Source: a virus
Length of the DNA: 52,182 bases
Strand: one strand, 5' to 3'
IMG/VR virus record: IMGVR_UViG_3300035698_018500
Location: 1 to 52,182 of that record
The notes under the pieces were generated by a model that was not told where the DNA came from, ran no database searches, and worked only from the letters and a program-made list of their open reading frames with translations. Every line of letters starts with the position of its first letter. Position 1 is the stretch's first letter. This document shows, piece after piece, positions 1-8,332 of the stretch. A program made the position numbers and the translations under genes.

Positions 1-412
1 CCTCGCAAATGCCCTCAACCGCTAATTCGTCTAAGTCATTTATTGTATTTGCTGGAATTAATTTTTTGTAAATTTCTATCCAAGTGACTGTACCTCCCGC
101 AGCAGTAGTTGCTCCAAGTGCTTTGTCACTTACGAAATTTCTTGTAATGTTTTTGATGCTTTCAATAAAACCAGCACTAATTGTTGTTGCTGATATTGTT
201 GGAGCATAAAGTGTACCCGTCATAGTATCACCCGTTCGTGACACCCTATCCCAACCTATTTGCAATATTGAATCGGTTGATGTTCCAGATGCGTATAATT
301 TAACATCAGAAGTGTTTAACGCTAATTCACCTAATTGTATTTGTCCAGCCGTTGGTATATTTCCAGCGATATTAGAACGTTTAAGTAATAGTGTGTTTTT
401 TCTAGTTACCAT
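1..412 (-). CDS. tail-fibre-like virion protein, N-terminal part (runs off the window)
   Basis: The frame starts with ATG at 412 and stays open to base 1, so only the first 137 residues are visible and the C-terminus lies outside. The start reads like many phage tail-fibre N-termini (KRSNIAGNIPTAGQIQLGE, then a line on 'LALNTSDVKLYASG'). It is followed by a 'DRVSRTGDTMTGTL' segment of the kind repeated in tail fibres before the shaft. A role at the distal tail or in host recognition is inferred. It lies downstream of other fibre genes on the same strand, and a promoter-like motif with a leader of about 60 nt precedes it. The exact family is not recognised. Confidence 0.7.
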   Translation of the reverse strand, partial: MVTRKNTLLLKRSNIAGNIPTAGQIQLGELALNTSDVKLYASGTSTDSILQIGWDRVSRTGDTMTGTLYAPTISATTISAGFIESIKNITRNFVSDKALGATTAAGGTVTWIEIYKKLIPANTINDLDELAVEGICE

Positions 413-472
413 ATAAATGGATTATTTAAACTTCTATGTAGAAGTGTTATGTTTTTTTGGTTATATAACCAT

Positions 473-485
473 CATATTATAAATA
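473..485 (-). promoter_or_regulatory. late-type promoter motif for the fibre gene ending at base 1
   Basis: On the minus strand the sequence reads TATTTATAATATG, a member of the motif found before many operon heads in this window. The following leader can fold into a small hairpin (ACTTCTA/TAGAAGT). Confidence 0.45.
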
Positions 486-510
486 TGTCGTAAATAAAGT
501 TTAGGTGATA

Positions 511-535
511 AAAAAAGGGACCGAAGCCCTTTTTT
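511..535 (-). terminator. intrinsic terminator hairpin
   Basis: AAAAAAGGG and CCCTTTTTT form a 9-bp stem. The minus-strand loop carries a C(UUCG)G-type tetraloop and a U-run follows. It lies two bases after the stop of the small ORF at 537-635 and should end minus-strand transcription coming from the 735-1745 side. Confidence 0.75.
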
Positions 536-536
536 G

Positions 537-635
537 TTATATTTTATTTTTAAATTTCCAAATAAAACCACCAGCTGATTTAGCTTTTCCATTACAAACA
601 TTACCAACATTAAAACCGCCATCTAATCCTTTCAT
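537..635 (-). pseudogene. remnant of a homing-endonuclease DNA-binding repeat (NUMOD/IENR type)
   Basis: This 32-codon frame (ATG at 635) ends in VCNGKAKSAGGFIWKFK. It matches the signature of the intron-encoded nuclease repeat (NUMOD1/IENR1), in which C-x-G-x-x-x-x-A-G-G-F-x-W-x-[FY] closes many GIY-YIG and HNH homing endonucleases. No nuclease domain is left upstream, where the frame meets a stop within four codons. I read it as the 3' stub of a decayed homing endonuclease that kept its stop and terminator. It could still be expressed as a small peptide. Confidence 0.55.
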
Positions 636-734
636 GACGATTTTTTATTTTTAAAACAATAAAAGTATTTTAAAAGTCAATAGTTTCCTCGGTCTAAATA
701 AAATATTAATTATAACTAATTAATAATCAATGTC

Positions 735-1745
735 TTAGTAAATACCCCCATCTAAAATGTCGAACTCAGCTAACACCCTAACGCCATTTGGTGTGGTTAC
801 ATTGGTGCTTCTAATAACAACGTCATTCAATTGTGTAACCCAAGCTCTATTCGCATATCCAGTTGAACCACCATATTCTGCAATTGAAGGTATTTGAGTT
901 GATGTTAAACCTGTAAAGGTATTCATGGTTCTAATATCTAAATTAACATCACCAGCACTAACACCGTTACCATCTTGTATTGTCCAACCAGCACCAATTG
1001 ACGTTGCAGCTGTGTTTCCTGTTGGATTAAAATTAATGGTAATGTTATCATCTTCTACGTATAATTGAGAAGTAAATGCAGAAACGCTAGCACCAAATAC
1101 TGTTAATGAACCGTTAATAACTACATCACCAGTTCCAGACAACCCAGGCGAACCACCACTACCAACTGTTAAACCACCACTACCAACTGATAACGAACCA
1201 TCTGTTGGTAACGACATATTGGTTCCATCAAAGGTTGCTGTGCCAGTAATTAATTTACCAGAAGTTGTTGTGTAAACCAACCTATTAGCTGTTAAATCAG
1301 AAACTGTTAAACCAGTCATTGTGTTTATCAATATTGATAAATCATCTTGACCTTGATTTCTTTTAATTGTAGCAACGTTATTTGAGTATGTAAACCCAGT
1401 TACGTATGTGTCAATACTGCTAATACTTGAAATGTTTGCCAATACAAACCCGTTAGTTGTACCAGATAAAAATTTACCAACTAAACCAGCGCCAGAAACA
1501 CCTTCATATTTAGTAATTCTATTCCTTAATTGTAAATCATAAAGATTAGAACCAGCTTCAAAAAAGTTTGCTATCAAACCAATACCAGCTGGAACCCAGT
1601 TATTTGTAGAGCTTGTTACACCAGAAAAGTAAACAATACCATCTGCTGTATTTACTATTGGTTCACCACCTAATAAAGATGTTGGTAATGGTCGATTAAC
1701 GATGTTACTATTCTTTAATATGTGGGTTGTTATTCTATTTGCCAT
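735..1745 (-). CDS. tail-fibre / virion structural protein
   Basis: The 336-residue protein is rich in Gly, Ser and Thr with short beta-type repeats such as SVGSGGLTVGSGG near residues 185-200. This is the look of a phage fibre or adhesin shaft. It starts MANRITTHILKNSNIVNRP, where the next fibre gene (ending at base 1) starts with a comparable KRSNIAGNIPTAGQ stretch, so the two probably share an attachment region. The C-terminus is DILDGGIY, almost the same as the DILNGGVY end of the upstream gene at 1790-2188. A promoter-like motif lies just upstream. No enzymatic domain is visible and the precise fibre role is unknown. Confidence 0.7.
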   Translation of the reverse strand: MANRITTHILKNSNIVNRPLPTSLLGGEPIVNTADGIVYFSGVTSSTNNWVPAGIGLIANFFEAGSNLYDLQLRNRITKYEGVSGAGLVGKFLSGTTNGFVLANISSISSIDTYVTGFTYSNNVATIKRNQGQDDLSILINTMTGLTVSDLTANRLVYTTTSGKLITGTATFDGTNMSLPTDGSLSVGSGGLTVGSGGSPGLSGTGDVVINGSLTVFGASVSAFTSQLYVEDDNITINFNPTGNTAATSIGAGWTIQDGNGVSAGDVNLDIRTMNTFTGLTSTQIPSIAEYGGSTGYANRAWVTQLNDVVIRSTNVTTPNGVRVLAEFDILDGGIY

Positions 1746-1765
1746 AATTAATTGTTTTTTTTATT

Positions 1766-1781
1766 GTTTTATTATAACTAT
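1766..1781 (-). promoter_or_regulatory. late-type promoter motif
   Basis: The minus-strand sequence TAGTTATAATAAAAC lies about 20 nt before the ATG at 1745 and matches the recurring TATTTATNATAAAAC motif with one mismatch. Confidence 0.45.
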
Positions 1782-1789
1782 TTAGTTTT

Positions 1790-2188
1790 TTAATATACAC
1801 CACCATTTAAGATATCATTTTCTATGATTGAGTTATTTGCTGTGATAATTCTATTTTCATCTAGAGAGCTTAAACCTAAATCTATTTCTGGTGTGTTTAT
1901 TTTTTGTGTTGATGTCCAAACAGAAGATGCTCCACTAATTGTATTTATATTTCTAAATCTAAGACTTGGTATTCCTAAATCATTCTCACCATCAATAAGT
2001 GGTATTATGTTTTTACTTACTTCTATATTATCCCTTAGAATTATTATTGTTCCATCATCATCACAGCTAATTAACCTATTAGTGTAAATAGCTGTACAAG
2101 CAGATAAAGTAGTGGTGTTTCCAGTTATTTCTAAAGGTTCTAGAATAAATGTTTGGTTAATGTCCGATACGTTGAAAAAATAACTCAT
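1790..2188 (-). CDS. small virion/fibre-associated protein, function unknown
   Basis: A 132-residue protein that I do not recognise as a family. It has a predicted beta-rich middle with ITGNTTTLSACTA and a C-terminus ENDILNGGVY that closely copies the end of the 735-1745 fibre protein (FDILDGGIY). Its start codon shares a base with the stop of the 2188-3246 gene, so the two are translationally coupled. Shared C-terminus, strand and operon suggest a tail-fibre or baseplate accessory protein. Confidence 0.6.
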   Translation of the reverse strand: MSYFFNVSDINQTFILEPLEITGNTTTLSACTAIYTNRLISCDDDGTIIILRDNIEVSKNIIPLIDGENDLGIPSLRFRNINTISGASSVWTSTQKINTPEIDLGLSSLDENRIITANNSIIENDILNGGVY

Positions 2189-3246
2189 TATGTTGTGCTA
2201 CCTATTAATTTAAACGAACCTATAATTGCTAGTGGTTTATAAACCCTAACAAAAACCGTATCGTTACTATTAACGATTAAGGGTGTGTTCAAGTTTAAAC
2301 CGTCAAAAACAACTAAGTCGTTAATTTTTATTGTTATTCTACTTATACCTTCAATCTCAATAATATTTGTAAAATTAGCAGAATATTGTGCGATAAAAGA
2401 AAATTGTGTTTCAGCTCTTGGTTTAAAAATAAAAGCGAAAGTTACTGTATTACCTTTTTTAGTTTCTTTAATGATATTATTATCATAAACTTTAGGTTCT
2501 TCAGACTCGATAGTTAATATATTTCTATTCATTGTTGGTATAACTTCATAGTCATCTTCATCTAGTATATATCCCAATAATTTCATTTCGAACAATTGAA
2601 CATAAAACCTTCTATTTTCAAAATCATCTATATTACTTTCATCACCAATTGATTCTAAATGCAATGGCATAGGGTGGCCGTTTACGTTCAAATAACATTG
2701 CTTAGACTGAAAAGCTCTTTGAATTTTTCTATTAAATTTATTTAAGTCTTTCATTTTACTGGTAAAAATTCTTACTTCATAAGTTAAGTCAACAGATGTT
2801 GGTTGTGGTACTTTATATAAATCAACACCACGTCTTACACCATCCCATGTTGGTACTTTCATATAAGTATATGTTCTGTTTCCTGGGATATTCCATAAAC
2901 CAGCTTGATTTTGGCCTTGTTGAATATCTGGTTTTCTAACAACAGTTATAAAAGGCATCTCAATATTTTTATATTTATCAGTAAATTGCCATGTTTTAGT
3001 AAATTCAGTCCATCGTTGTATAGTTAAAAAAATTACTGGTATTTTATCTTCACCAACACTAATTGAAAAACCTTTATCGTTATTCATAAAATCGATAAAA
3101 CTTTGGTCCATATCTTCTTCTAAAACACCTTTAGGTAAAAACGTGCCTTTATCAGCAATACCATCTAGAATTTCTTGTCTTCTTTCTGGACCTATTTTTT
3201 GGTTTTTTATATTTATGTCGGTTATATATCCTTTAGGCATTGCCAT
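2188..3246 (-). CDS. virion structural protein, function unknown
   Basis: A 352-residue protein without signal peptide or obvious enzyme motif. The central part (residues 75-235) is a well-formed alpha/beta sequence with several Trp and Pro positions (VIFLTIQRWTEFTKTWQF, then TYEVRIFTSKMKDLNKFN). The last 110 residues look like a beta-sandwich (TFAFIFKPRAETQFSF and so on). It lies between 3261-3782 and the fibre genes in one minus-strand operon. A neck, tail-terminator or baseplate role is possible, but only the structural context supports this. Confidence 0.6.
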   Translation of the reverse strand: MAMPKGYITDINIKNQKIGPERRQEILDGIADKGTFLPKGVLEEDMDQSFIDFMNNDKGFSISVGEDKIPVIFLTIQRWTEFTKTWQFTDKYKNIEMPFITVVRKPDIQQGQNQAGLWNIPGNRTYTYMKVPTWDGVRRGVDLYKVPQPTSVDLTYEVRIFTSKMKDLNKFNRKIQRAFQSKQCYLNVNGHPMPLHLESIGDESNIDDFENRRFYVQLFEMKLLGYILDEDDYEVIPTMNRNILTIESEEPKVYDNNIIKETKKGNTVTFAFIFKPRAETQFSFIAQYSANFTNIIEIEGISRITIKINDLVVFDGLNLNTPLIVNSNDTVFVRVYKPLAIIGSFKLIGSTT

Positions 3247-3260
3247 ATCTTATACTTTAT

Positions 3261-3782
3261 TTATAAACCTCTGAATTCATTAGCGTCAACTGCTGCACAT
3301 TCAACAGTTCTAAAAGCACCTTTGTAACCCATAATAGTATGTTTGTTATCGTAATTTTTAACCCCATCATTAACGATGCTAAAATATCTAATTTCAGTTT
3401 CTGTAACTGGGTAACCTATGTAATCACCATAGCTAAGTGTAGTGTCTAATTCTGACAATTGTGAATCATAAATCCCAAATGTTAAATTTCCATCTTGCAA
3501 ATACCTTAAAATACCATTTTTGTTGTATGTTTTATTTTCTGGTGTTGCCATAATAGGAATCACTTTTAGTTCTACTGGTGGAAAAAATCTAATACCATCT
3601 TTAGATGCTTCACCATAAAGATTATCGTATTCGCTAATATCTCTATTAACTCTATATAATATTATTGTGAAATTGCCATCACCTTCAATCGCTTCCCTAC
3701 CCATAGAAATTTCCAAGTTAAAATCCGATTCGGAAAAAAACTTGTTAACTCGTGTTATGGGTGTGATTTTTTTATTGTCCAT
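3261..3782 (-). CDS. virion protein, possibly neck or tail-completion
   Basis: A 173-residue protein, first gene of the minus-strand operon 3782-735, with a late-type promoter motif just upstream. It contains YDNLYGEASKDGIRFFPPVELKVI and a later DYIGYPVTETEIRYFSIVND. This faintly resembles the layout of T4 gp14-like neck proteins, in which a 'DGIRFFPP' segment is followed by 'GDYIxYPxTExxF.I'. That similarity is a by-eye impression only. No catalytic motif is present. Confidence 0.55.
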   Translation of the reverse strand: MDNKKITPITRVNKFFSESDFNLEISMGREAIEGDGNFTIILYRVNRDISEYDNLYGEASKDGIRFFPPVELKVIPIMATPENKTYNKNGILRYLQDGNLTFGIYDSQLSELDTTLSYGDYIGYPVTETEIRYFSIVNDGVKNYDNKHTIMGYKGAFRTVECAAVDANEFRGL

Positions 3783-3783
3783 G

Positions 3784-3799
3784 GTTTTAATTATAAATA
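3784..3799 (-). promoter_or_regulatory. late-type promoter motif
   Basis: The minus-strand sequence TATTTATAATTAAAAC lies one base before the ATG at 3782. It is a near-perfect copy of the motif found upstream of many structural operons here. Confidence 0.6.
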
Positions 3800-3828
3800 T
3801 TTATCTTTTTATTAATAACCACAAACTA

Positions 3829-3858
3829 TTGATTTTTATTTATATTTTATTATCTTTA
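3829..3858 (+). promoter_or_regulatory. Bacteroidota-type promoter for the helicase gene
   Basis: TTG (3829-3831) is followed after 19 nt by TATCTTTA (3851-3858). This fits the Bacteroidota TTG-N19/20-TAnnTTTG consensus except for the last base. The helicase frame opens about 25 nt downstream. Confidence 0.4.
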
Positions 3859-3892
3859 CGTATAATTATACCAGGACTAAAAACAAAAAGAT

Positions 3893-6847
3893 TTGATAAA
3901 TTTAGACGATATACGAGGGCGTTCAGCCATTTCATTGCTTGAGACATATGAAGGGATAAATCCATACATCAAAAAACTAAAAATAGCTTTTTTGAAAAAT
4001 AATAAATTAGCTTTAACTGAAAACCAATCAAAGTACATTACTGAAAACCATGAAAGAGAACCTCTTTTCATTAATAGGATTGTTGGTATAACTCCTTATC
4101 TAGGTGAAGAACTAAAAAAAATGGATGAGTTATCGTTCACACCAGAAAAAGTTTTAATTGAATTTATTCTTGCTGATACAGATAAAACATTTCATATATA
4201 CGGCAAACTAAAACAAAACCAAAAAGAGTCTAAAATGTATTGGTTACCTAAAACACAGCTAACTGATGACCCATATTTTGAACCTAGTAATATAGAAGTA
4301 GATTTTAACCTATATAACGAAGTTTTATCAGAATATGGAAAGAAACTATATCAACACCAAGAAGAAGGTGTTAAATTCCTTCTTTCCAGAAACGGTTGTA
4401 TTTTAGCTGATGATATGGGGTTGGGGAAAGCTTGGTTATCGAGTACTTACATATACACCCCTAAAAATAAGGTTAAAATAGGTACACTTAAAGTAGGTGA
4501 CAAGGTAATTGGTTCTGATGGAAACCCATGTAATGTTACTGGTGTTTTCCCACAAGGGGTTAAAGATTTATATCGTATTACGTTTAATGATGGTTATAGT
4601 GGTTTAGTTTGTAAAGAACATTTATGGACTGTATCGTCAAATAATTCTGGTAATAATTCAAAAAATAGAGAAAATAGGTACATTACACTAAGTACCGAAC
4701 AAATGCTCAATAAAGAATTGGTTATTGAACAAAAAGGGACGGGTTGGAATGAAAAAAGACCATATAAATTAAAGACATATTATAAACATAGTAATGGTCA
4801 AAATAAGTGGCAAATTCCAATTGTCAAACCAATAGAATTTTATAATAATATTGAATTACCGATTGAACCTTATTTATTAGGACTTGGTTTAGGGGATGGT
4901 TATTTTGATAATAGAAATAATATTAAAATAGAATTACACCAAAATGATTTTGAAGAAATATTTAAAAAACTAAATATTAATGAATACGCTGCAACAAATA
5001 ATAATCTAACAGCCTACATTAAATTAAATCATGAATTAATAGATTTAGGTTTAAACAATAAAAAATCAGATACTAAATTTATCCCTAACATCTATAAATA
5101 TTCATCAATTAATGATAGAATAGCTATACTACAAGGTCTCATGGATACTGATGGTCATTGTATTAAATCTAATGCTGGTGTATTTACTGGTACCGAGTAC
5201 TGTAGTGTATCGGAACAACTAACTGATGATGTAGCTGAAATTGTTCATAGTTTAGGTGGTATTGTTAGAAAATCATCTAAGGTTGGTTCTTACAAAAAAG
5301 AGGATGGAACTAGGGTAATATGTAAACGTGCTTTTAGGTTAAATATCAAGATGCCAGAAGGTATTAACCCATTTAGACTTAAAAGAAAAGCTAATTCTTA
5401 TAACTCGCCAAAAAAATATCCAGTTGGTCGATATATTTCTAATATTGAATTAGAAACAAAAGGTGATGCGGTATGTATTTCTGTAGATACTCCAGATAAG
5501 TTATATGTTGTCGAACATGGAATTGTTACACACAATACAACACAATCGATTGTAGCGGCACTAGAAAGTGGTGCTAAAAAAATATTAGTCGTTTGCCCGT
5601 CATCAACAAAAATTAACTGGGAGCGTGAAATTAATGTTTTTTGTGATGACACAACAATTATCGATGGTAAAAAATGGAGTGATGCTAAATTCACTATAAT
5701 TAATTTTGATATTCTTAAAAATTTCCATACTTTATCTTCTGGTAAAAAACCAAAAGAAGGTGAACCAGAAGAAATTTTAAATAGAGAATTGGTAAACGCT
5801 AATTATGATTTATGTATCATTGATGAGGCTCATTATTTAAAAAATAATGAAAGTATTAGAGGTAAAATAATGGTGGAACTTTGTGCTAAGGAAAAAATAG
5901 AGAAGGTTTGGTTGTTAACTGGTACACCCGTCGCAAATAGACCTATGGATTTCTTTAATCTTTTAAAGATTATTAAATCTCCTATCGCAGATAATTGGAA
6001 ACATTATGCTGTAAGGTATTGTGATGCTAGAAAGTTCTTTAGAACGCTTAAGAATGGTCAAAAAAAACAAATATGGCTTACTGATGGTGCTAGTAATTTA
6101 GAAGAACTAGCTAATAAAACCAAAAATACTATTATTAGACGTTTAAAAACTGAAGTGTTAGATATGCCAGATAAAGTAGTGACACCTATGCACCATATGT
6201 TAGATAAAAAAGGTGTTAAACAATATGAATTACTTTGGGAAGAATACTTACAAAAAAGGAAATTAGAGGGTAAGAAAACAGATAATCTACAAAAAGATTT
6301 GGTTGAACTTATTCTACTTAGACAATTTATTGCGCAAGAAGCTATTCCTTATACTATTGAAATGATAGAAAACGCTATTGAAATGGGTCGTAAAGTGATA
6401 GTATTTACTAGTTTTACTGATGAATTAGAAATGATATCTAATCACTTTGGTAAATTGGCGGTTAAACACAACGGCCTAATGACAACATTACAAAAACAAA
6501 AATCAGTTGATTCGTTTCAAAACAACGACAAGGTAAAAGTTTTTGTTGGTAATATAAAATCTGCTGGTGTTGGTATCACACTTACTGAAGCAACTGTGGT
6601 TATTTTTAACTCATTTGATTGGGTTACTGGTAATAACGAACAAGCTGAAGATAGAGCGTATAGAATTGGACAAAAGAATGATGTTAATGTTTATTATCAA
6701 TTATTTGACGACACTATATCAATAAGGATGTGGGAAACTTTAAAACAAAAACAAGAAATAATTAACATAATATTAGGTGTTGAAAATATAACCAAAGAAA
6801 ATGAAACAGATTTATTAACCCAAAAAATATTGAATGGTGATTTATAA
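3893..6847 (+). CDS. SNF2/DEAD-type helicase carrying an in-frame intein
   Basis: Superfamily 2 helicase of the SNF2 type. The order is a basic N-terminal region, QHQEEGVKFLL and Walker A DDMGLGK (residues 173-179), an inserted intein (180-548), then TTQSIVAAL, DEAH (IIDEAHYLK), LLTGTP, and the C-terminal lobe with AGVGITLTEAT and the motif VI segment EDRAYRIGQ. It probably acts in replication, recombination or repair like T4 UvsW-class helicases. No ATG exists near the start. The frame opens after a stop at 3878-3880 and the most likely start is the TTG at 3893, since ...DIRGRSAISLLETYEG looks like a native N-terminus. A second, broken copy of the last 71 codons lies at 9340-9552. Confidence 0.88.
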   Translation: MINLDDIRGRSAISLLETYEGINPYIKKLKIAFLKNNKLALTENQSKYITENHEREPLFINRIVGITPYLGEELKKMDELSFTPEKVLIEFILADTDKTFHIYGKLKQNQKESKMYWLPKTQLTDDPYFEPSNIEVDFNLYNEVLSEYGKKLYQHQEEGVKFLLSRNGCILADDMGLGKAWLSSTYIYTPKNKVKIGTLKVGDKVIGSDGNPCNVTGVFPQGVKDLYRITFNDGYSGLVCKEHLWTVSSNNSGNNSKNRENRYITLSTEQMLNKELVIEQKGTGWNEKRPYKLKTYYKHSNGQNKWQIPIVKPIEFYNNIELPIEPYLLGLGLGDGYFDNRNNIKIELHQNDFEEIFKKLNINEYAATNNNLTAYIKLNHELIDLGLNNKKSDTKFIPNIYKYSSINDRIAILQGLMDTDGHCIKSNAGVFTGTEYCSVSEQLTDDVAEIVHSLGGIVRKSSKVGSYKKEDGTRVICKRAFRLNIKMPEGINPFRLKRKANSYNSPKKYPVGRYISNIELETKGDAVCISVDTPDKLYVVEHGIVTHNTTQSIVAALESGAKKILVVCPSSTKINWEREINVFCDDTTIIDGKKWSDAKFTIINFDILKNFHTLSSGKKPKEGEPEEILNRELVNANYDLCIIDEAHYLKNNESIRGKIMVELCAKEKIEKVWLLTGTPVANRPMDFFNLLKIIKSPIADNWKHYAVRYCDARKFFRTLKNGQKKQIWLTDGASNLEELANKTKNTIIRRLKTEVLDMPDKVVTPMHHMLDKKGVKQYELLWEEYLQKRKLEGKKTDNLQKDLVELILLRQFIAQEAIPYTIEMIENAIEMGRKVIVFTSFTDELEMISNHFGKLAVKHNGLMTTLQKQKSVDSFQNNDKVKVFVGNIKSAGVGITLTEATVVIFNSFDWVTGNNEQAEDRAYRIGQKNDVNVYYQLFDDTISIRMWETLKQKQEIINIILGVENITKENETDLLTQKILNGDL
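4430..5536 (+). other. intein with class 3 features and LAGLIDADG endonuclease, in the helicase P-loop
   Basis: 369 residues inserted in frame between GLGK and TTQS. Removal restores the Walker A sequence DDMGLGKT. The intein begins with Ala (AWLSSTYIYTP) instead of Cys or Ser and ends VTHN before Thr+1. It carries Trp in block B (EHLWTV), Cys in block F (AVCISVD) and Thr in block G (IVTHN). This is the Trp-Cys-Thr triad that defines class 3 inteins, where the block F Cys replaces the N-terminal nucleophile. Two LAGLIDADG motifs (LGLGLGDGYF and LQGLMDTDGH) indicate a homing endonuclease. It is clearly related to the PhoH intein at 34035-35129. Confidence 0.88.
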
Positions 6848-6936
6848 TTTTTTTCTTCTAACTTTACTCCTATTCAAATTACCTTCATAATGAACAGTTA
6901 CTAATTTCATATAAAAATATATAAATTTAGTTTTTT

Positions 6937-8103
6937 TTAGTTAGAGAAACTGTAAATTCCTCTATTATAAATATTAATACTTGCATTATAATCAGCATCT
7001 ATTTCATATTTACAACTTGTACATTTGAAGTTCTCGCCTTGGCGAGACTTCTTATCTACATGACCGCAACTAGAACATGTTTGTGAGGTATATGCTGGTG
7101 AAACCTTCACCAACATAATACCGTTATCCTCACATATCCTATTTATTTTATCAATGGTCTTGACATAAGACCATCTTTGTATTTTATTTGTAAAATATTT
7201 CTTACCAGTTTTAACTGATACTAAATCTTCTATTATTATATTATTAACATCTTCGATGTTAATTAAATTACATAACCTATTTATTTCATTATCTCTATGA
7301 TTTAAACTTCGTTTAAATCCATTACTACCTTGTTTACATCTACTTATTTTAGAATATATATCACTTAAATCACCATTAATAACTTGATTATCAGATGTAA
7401 CAATTAATTTTTTATACCCCATATCAATTCCAATGGCTTTGCCATTGGTTTTAATATCTATCTCTTTTTCCCAAATAAGGCTAATATAATAATTATTTTT
7501 TACCTTCTTAATTTGTATATTATTTCTTAATTTAAACGTATTATGTTTAAATGATAATGAATGTTTATGGTGATTAAATGGTATATTTATTTGTAGGGCA
7601 CGAGTGCCCTTTTCATTAAAATAAGGTAATTTAAGATTAATAAAGTTATCAAAATGGGAACCATTTTGTATATTAAAAAATTCATTTGTTAGATTAATAC
7701 TAACATTATTTAGATTAGGTTTAGTGAAATATTTAGTTTTTAATATATTATTTAATGATAGGTCAGAGAATTTAGTTTTACAGAATGAAGAATCAGGATG
7801 ATTCTTCATCATATATGTGTATGTTTTTTTATATGATGAATATCTTTTCTTTTTACTTTTATCTAATTGACTTCTTATAATTTCTGATGCTTGTTTATAT
7901 ATTTCTCTTTTATATTTAGAATGTTTTATTACTTCTGTAGGAAGTAATTTAGATGATAAATTAGGTTTAAGGGGTAATACACCCTCTATTATATAGTTTA
8001 TATATATTTCTAAATCATGTTTATAATCAATAAATACTTGGTCAAGGGAAGCAAGCTTCCCTTGATTAGCATTTGATATAATATGTTTAGATGTTCTAAT
8101 CAT
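6937..8103 (-). CDS. tnpB: TnpB-type RNA-guided nuclease (IS200/IS605 OrfB family)
   Basis: 388 residues, about the usual TnpB length. The RuvC-like catalytic residues all appear present: Asp in AIGIDMGYKK (about 225), Glu in IIIEDLVS (about 290) and Asp in EIDADYNAS (about 372). A zinc ribbon CSSC...CTSC lies between the last two. Family knowledge says TnpB cleaves DNA next to a transposon-associated motif, guided by an RNA made from its own 3' end and the downstream flank. No TnpA transposase is present nearby. Instead the gene starts within the stop codon of a 49-residue RHH gene (TAATG overlap). It lies antisense to the helicase, directly after its stop, inside the nuclease island. Confidence 0.88.
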   Translation of the reverse strand: MIRTSKHIISNANQGKLASLDQVFIDYKHDLEIYINYIIEGVLPLKPNLSSKLLPTEVIKHSKYKREIYKQASEIIRSQLDKSKKKRYSSYKKTYTYMMKNHPDSSFCKTKFSDLSLNNILKTKYFTKPNLNNVSINLTNEFFNIQNGSHFDNFINLKLPYFNEKGTRALQINIPFNHHKHSLSFKHNTFKLRNNIQIKKVKNNYYISLIWEKEIDIKTNGKAIGIDMGYKKLIVTSDNQVINGDLSDIYSKISRCKQGSNGFKRSLNHRDNEINRLCNLINIEDVNNIIIEDLVSVKTGKKYFTNKIQRWSYVKTIDKINRICEDNGIMLVKVSPAYTSQTCSSCGHVDKKSRQGENFKCTSCKYEIDADYNASINIYNRGIYSFSN

Positions 8104-8252
8104 TATTTATTTTCTAATTCTTTTAGAATCAGTTTAGTAATTAATTTAGACATACCAATATTGTTTTCCAAACAATATTGTTGCAATTCAGTTTTAGTAG
8201 AATCTGTGATTCTTATAAAAACTCTATTTGTTTTATTTATTTTTGTTCGCAC
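8103..8252 (-). CDS. small ribbon-helix-helix DNA-binding protein (partner of TnpB)
   Basis: A 49-residue ORF starting with GTG at 8252. Its core RVFIRITDSTKTELQQYC followed by NNIGMSKLITKLILKEL has the beta-strand, helix, helix pattern of the Arc/CopG/ParD ribbon-helix-helix fold. The stop overlaps the tnpB ATG (TAATG), so the two are co-translated. It aligns by eye with the RHH proteins at 8817-9224 and 10659-10808, which also precede nuclease genes (shared IRI...K...C...S..I pattern). RHH proteins usually repress their own promoter, so autorepression of the nuclease is the likely role. A promoter motif abuts the start, so the transcript would be nearly leaderless. Confidence 0.75.
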   Translation of the reverse strand: MRTKINKTNRVFIRITDSTKTELQQYCLENNIGMSKLITKLILKELENK

Positions 8253-8265
8253 ATTAATAAATATA
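8253..8265 (-). promoter_or_regulatory. promoter motif of the RHH-tnpB operon
   Basis: The minus-strand sequence TATATTTATTAAT ends one base before the GTG start at 8252. It is the same motif that precedes many phage operons in this window, so the mobile module is wired to phage-type transcription. Confidence 0.5.
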
Positions 8266-8332
8266 TAGATAAAATGAAAAAGATAAAAAAATATATTTTA
8301 TTTTAAAAATAAGTTTTATCTGAATGATAATA

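Noticed and set aside
6842-6910. A 22-codon minus-strand ORF (MKLVTVHYEGNLNRSKVRRK) between helicase and tnpB with a promoter-like AT-rich stretch upstream
   Set aside because: Too short, overlaps the helicase stop, no homology visible. It may be the remnant of a gene start, and the region is more likely the TnpB guide-RNA end.
8268-8330. AT-rich inverted sequence AGATAAAA...TTTTATCT between the TnpB and HNH operons, considered as a terminator or transposon end
   Set aside because: The stem is short and almost purely A/T with a long loop. Such matches are expected by chance at this base composition.
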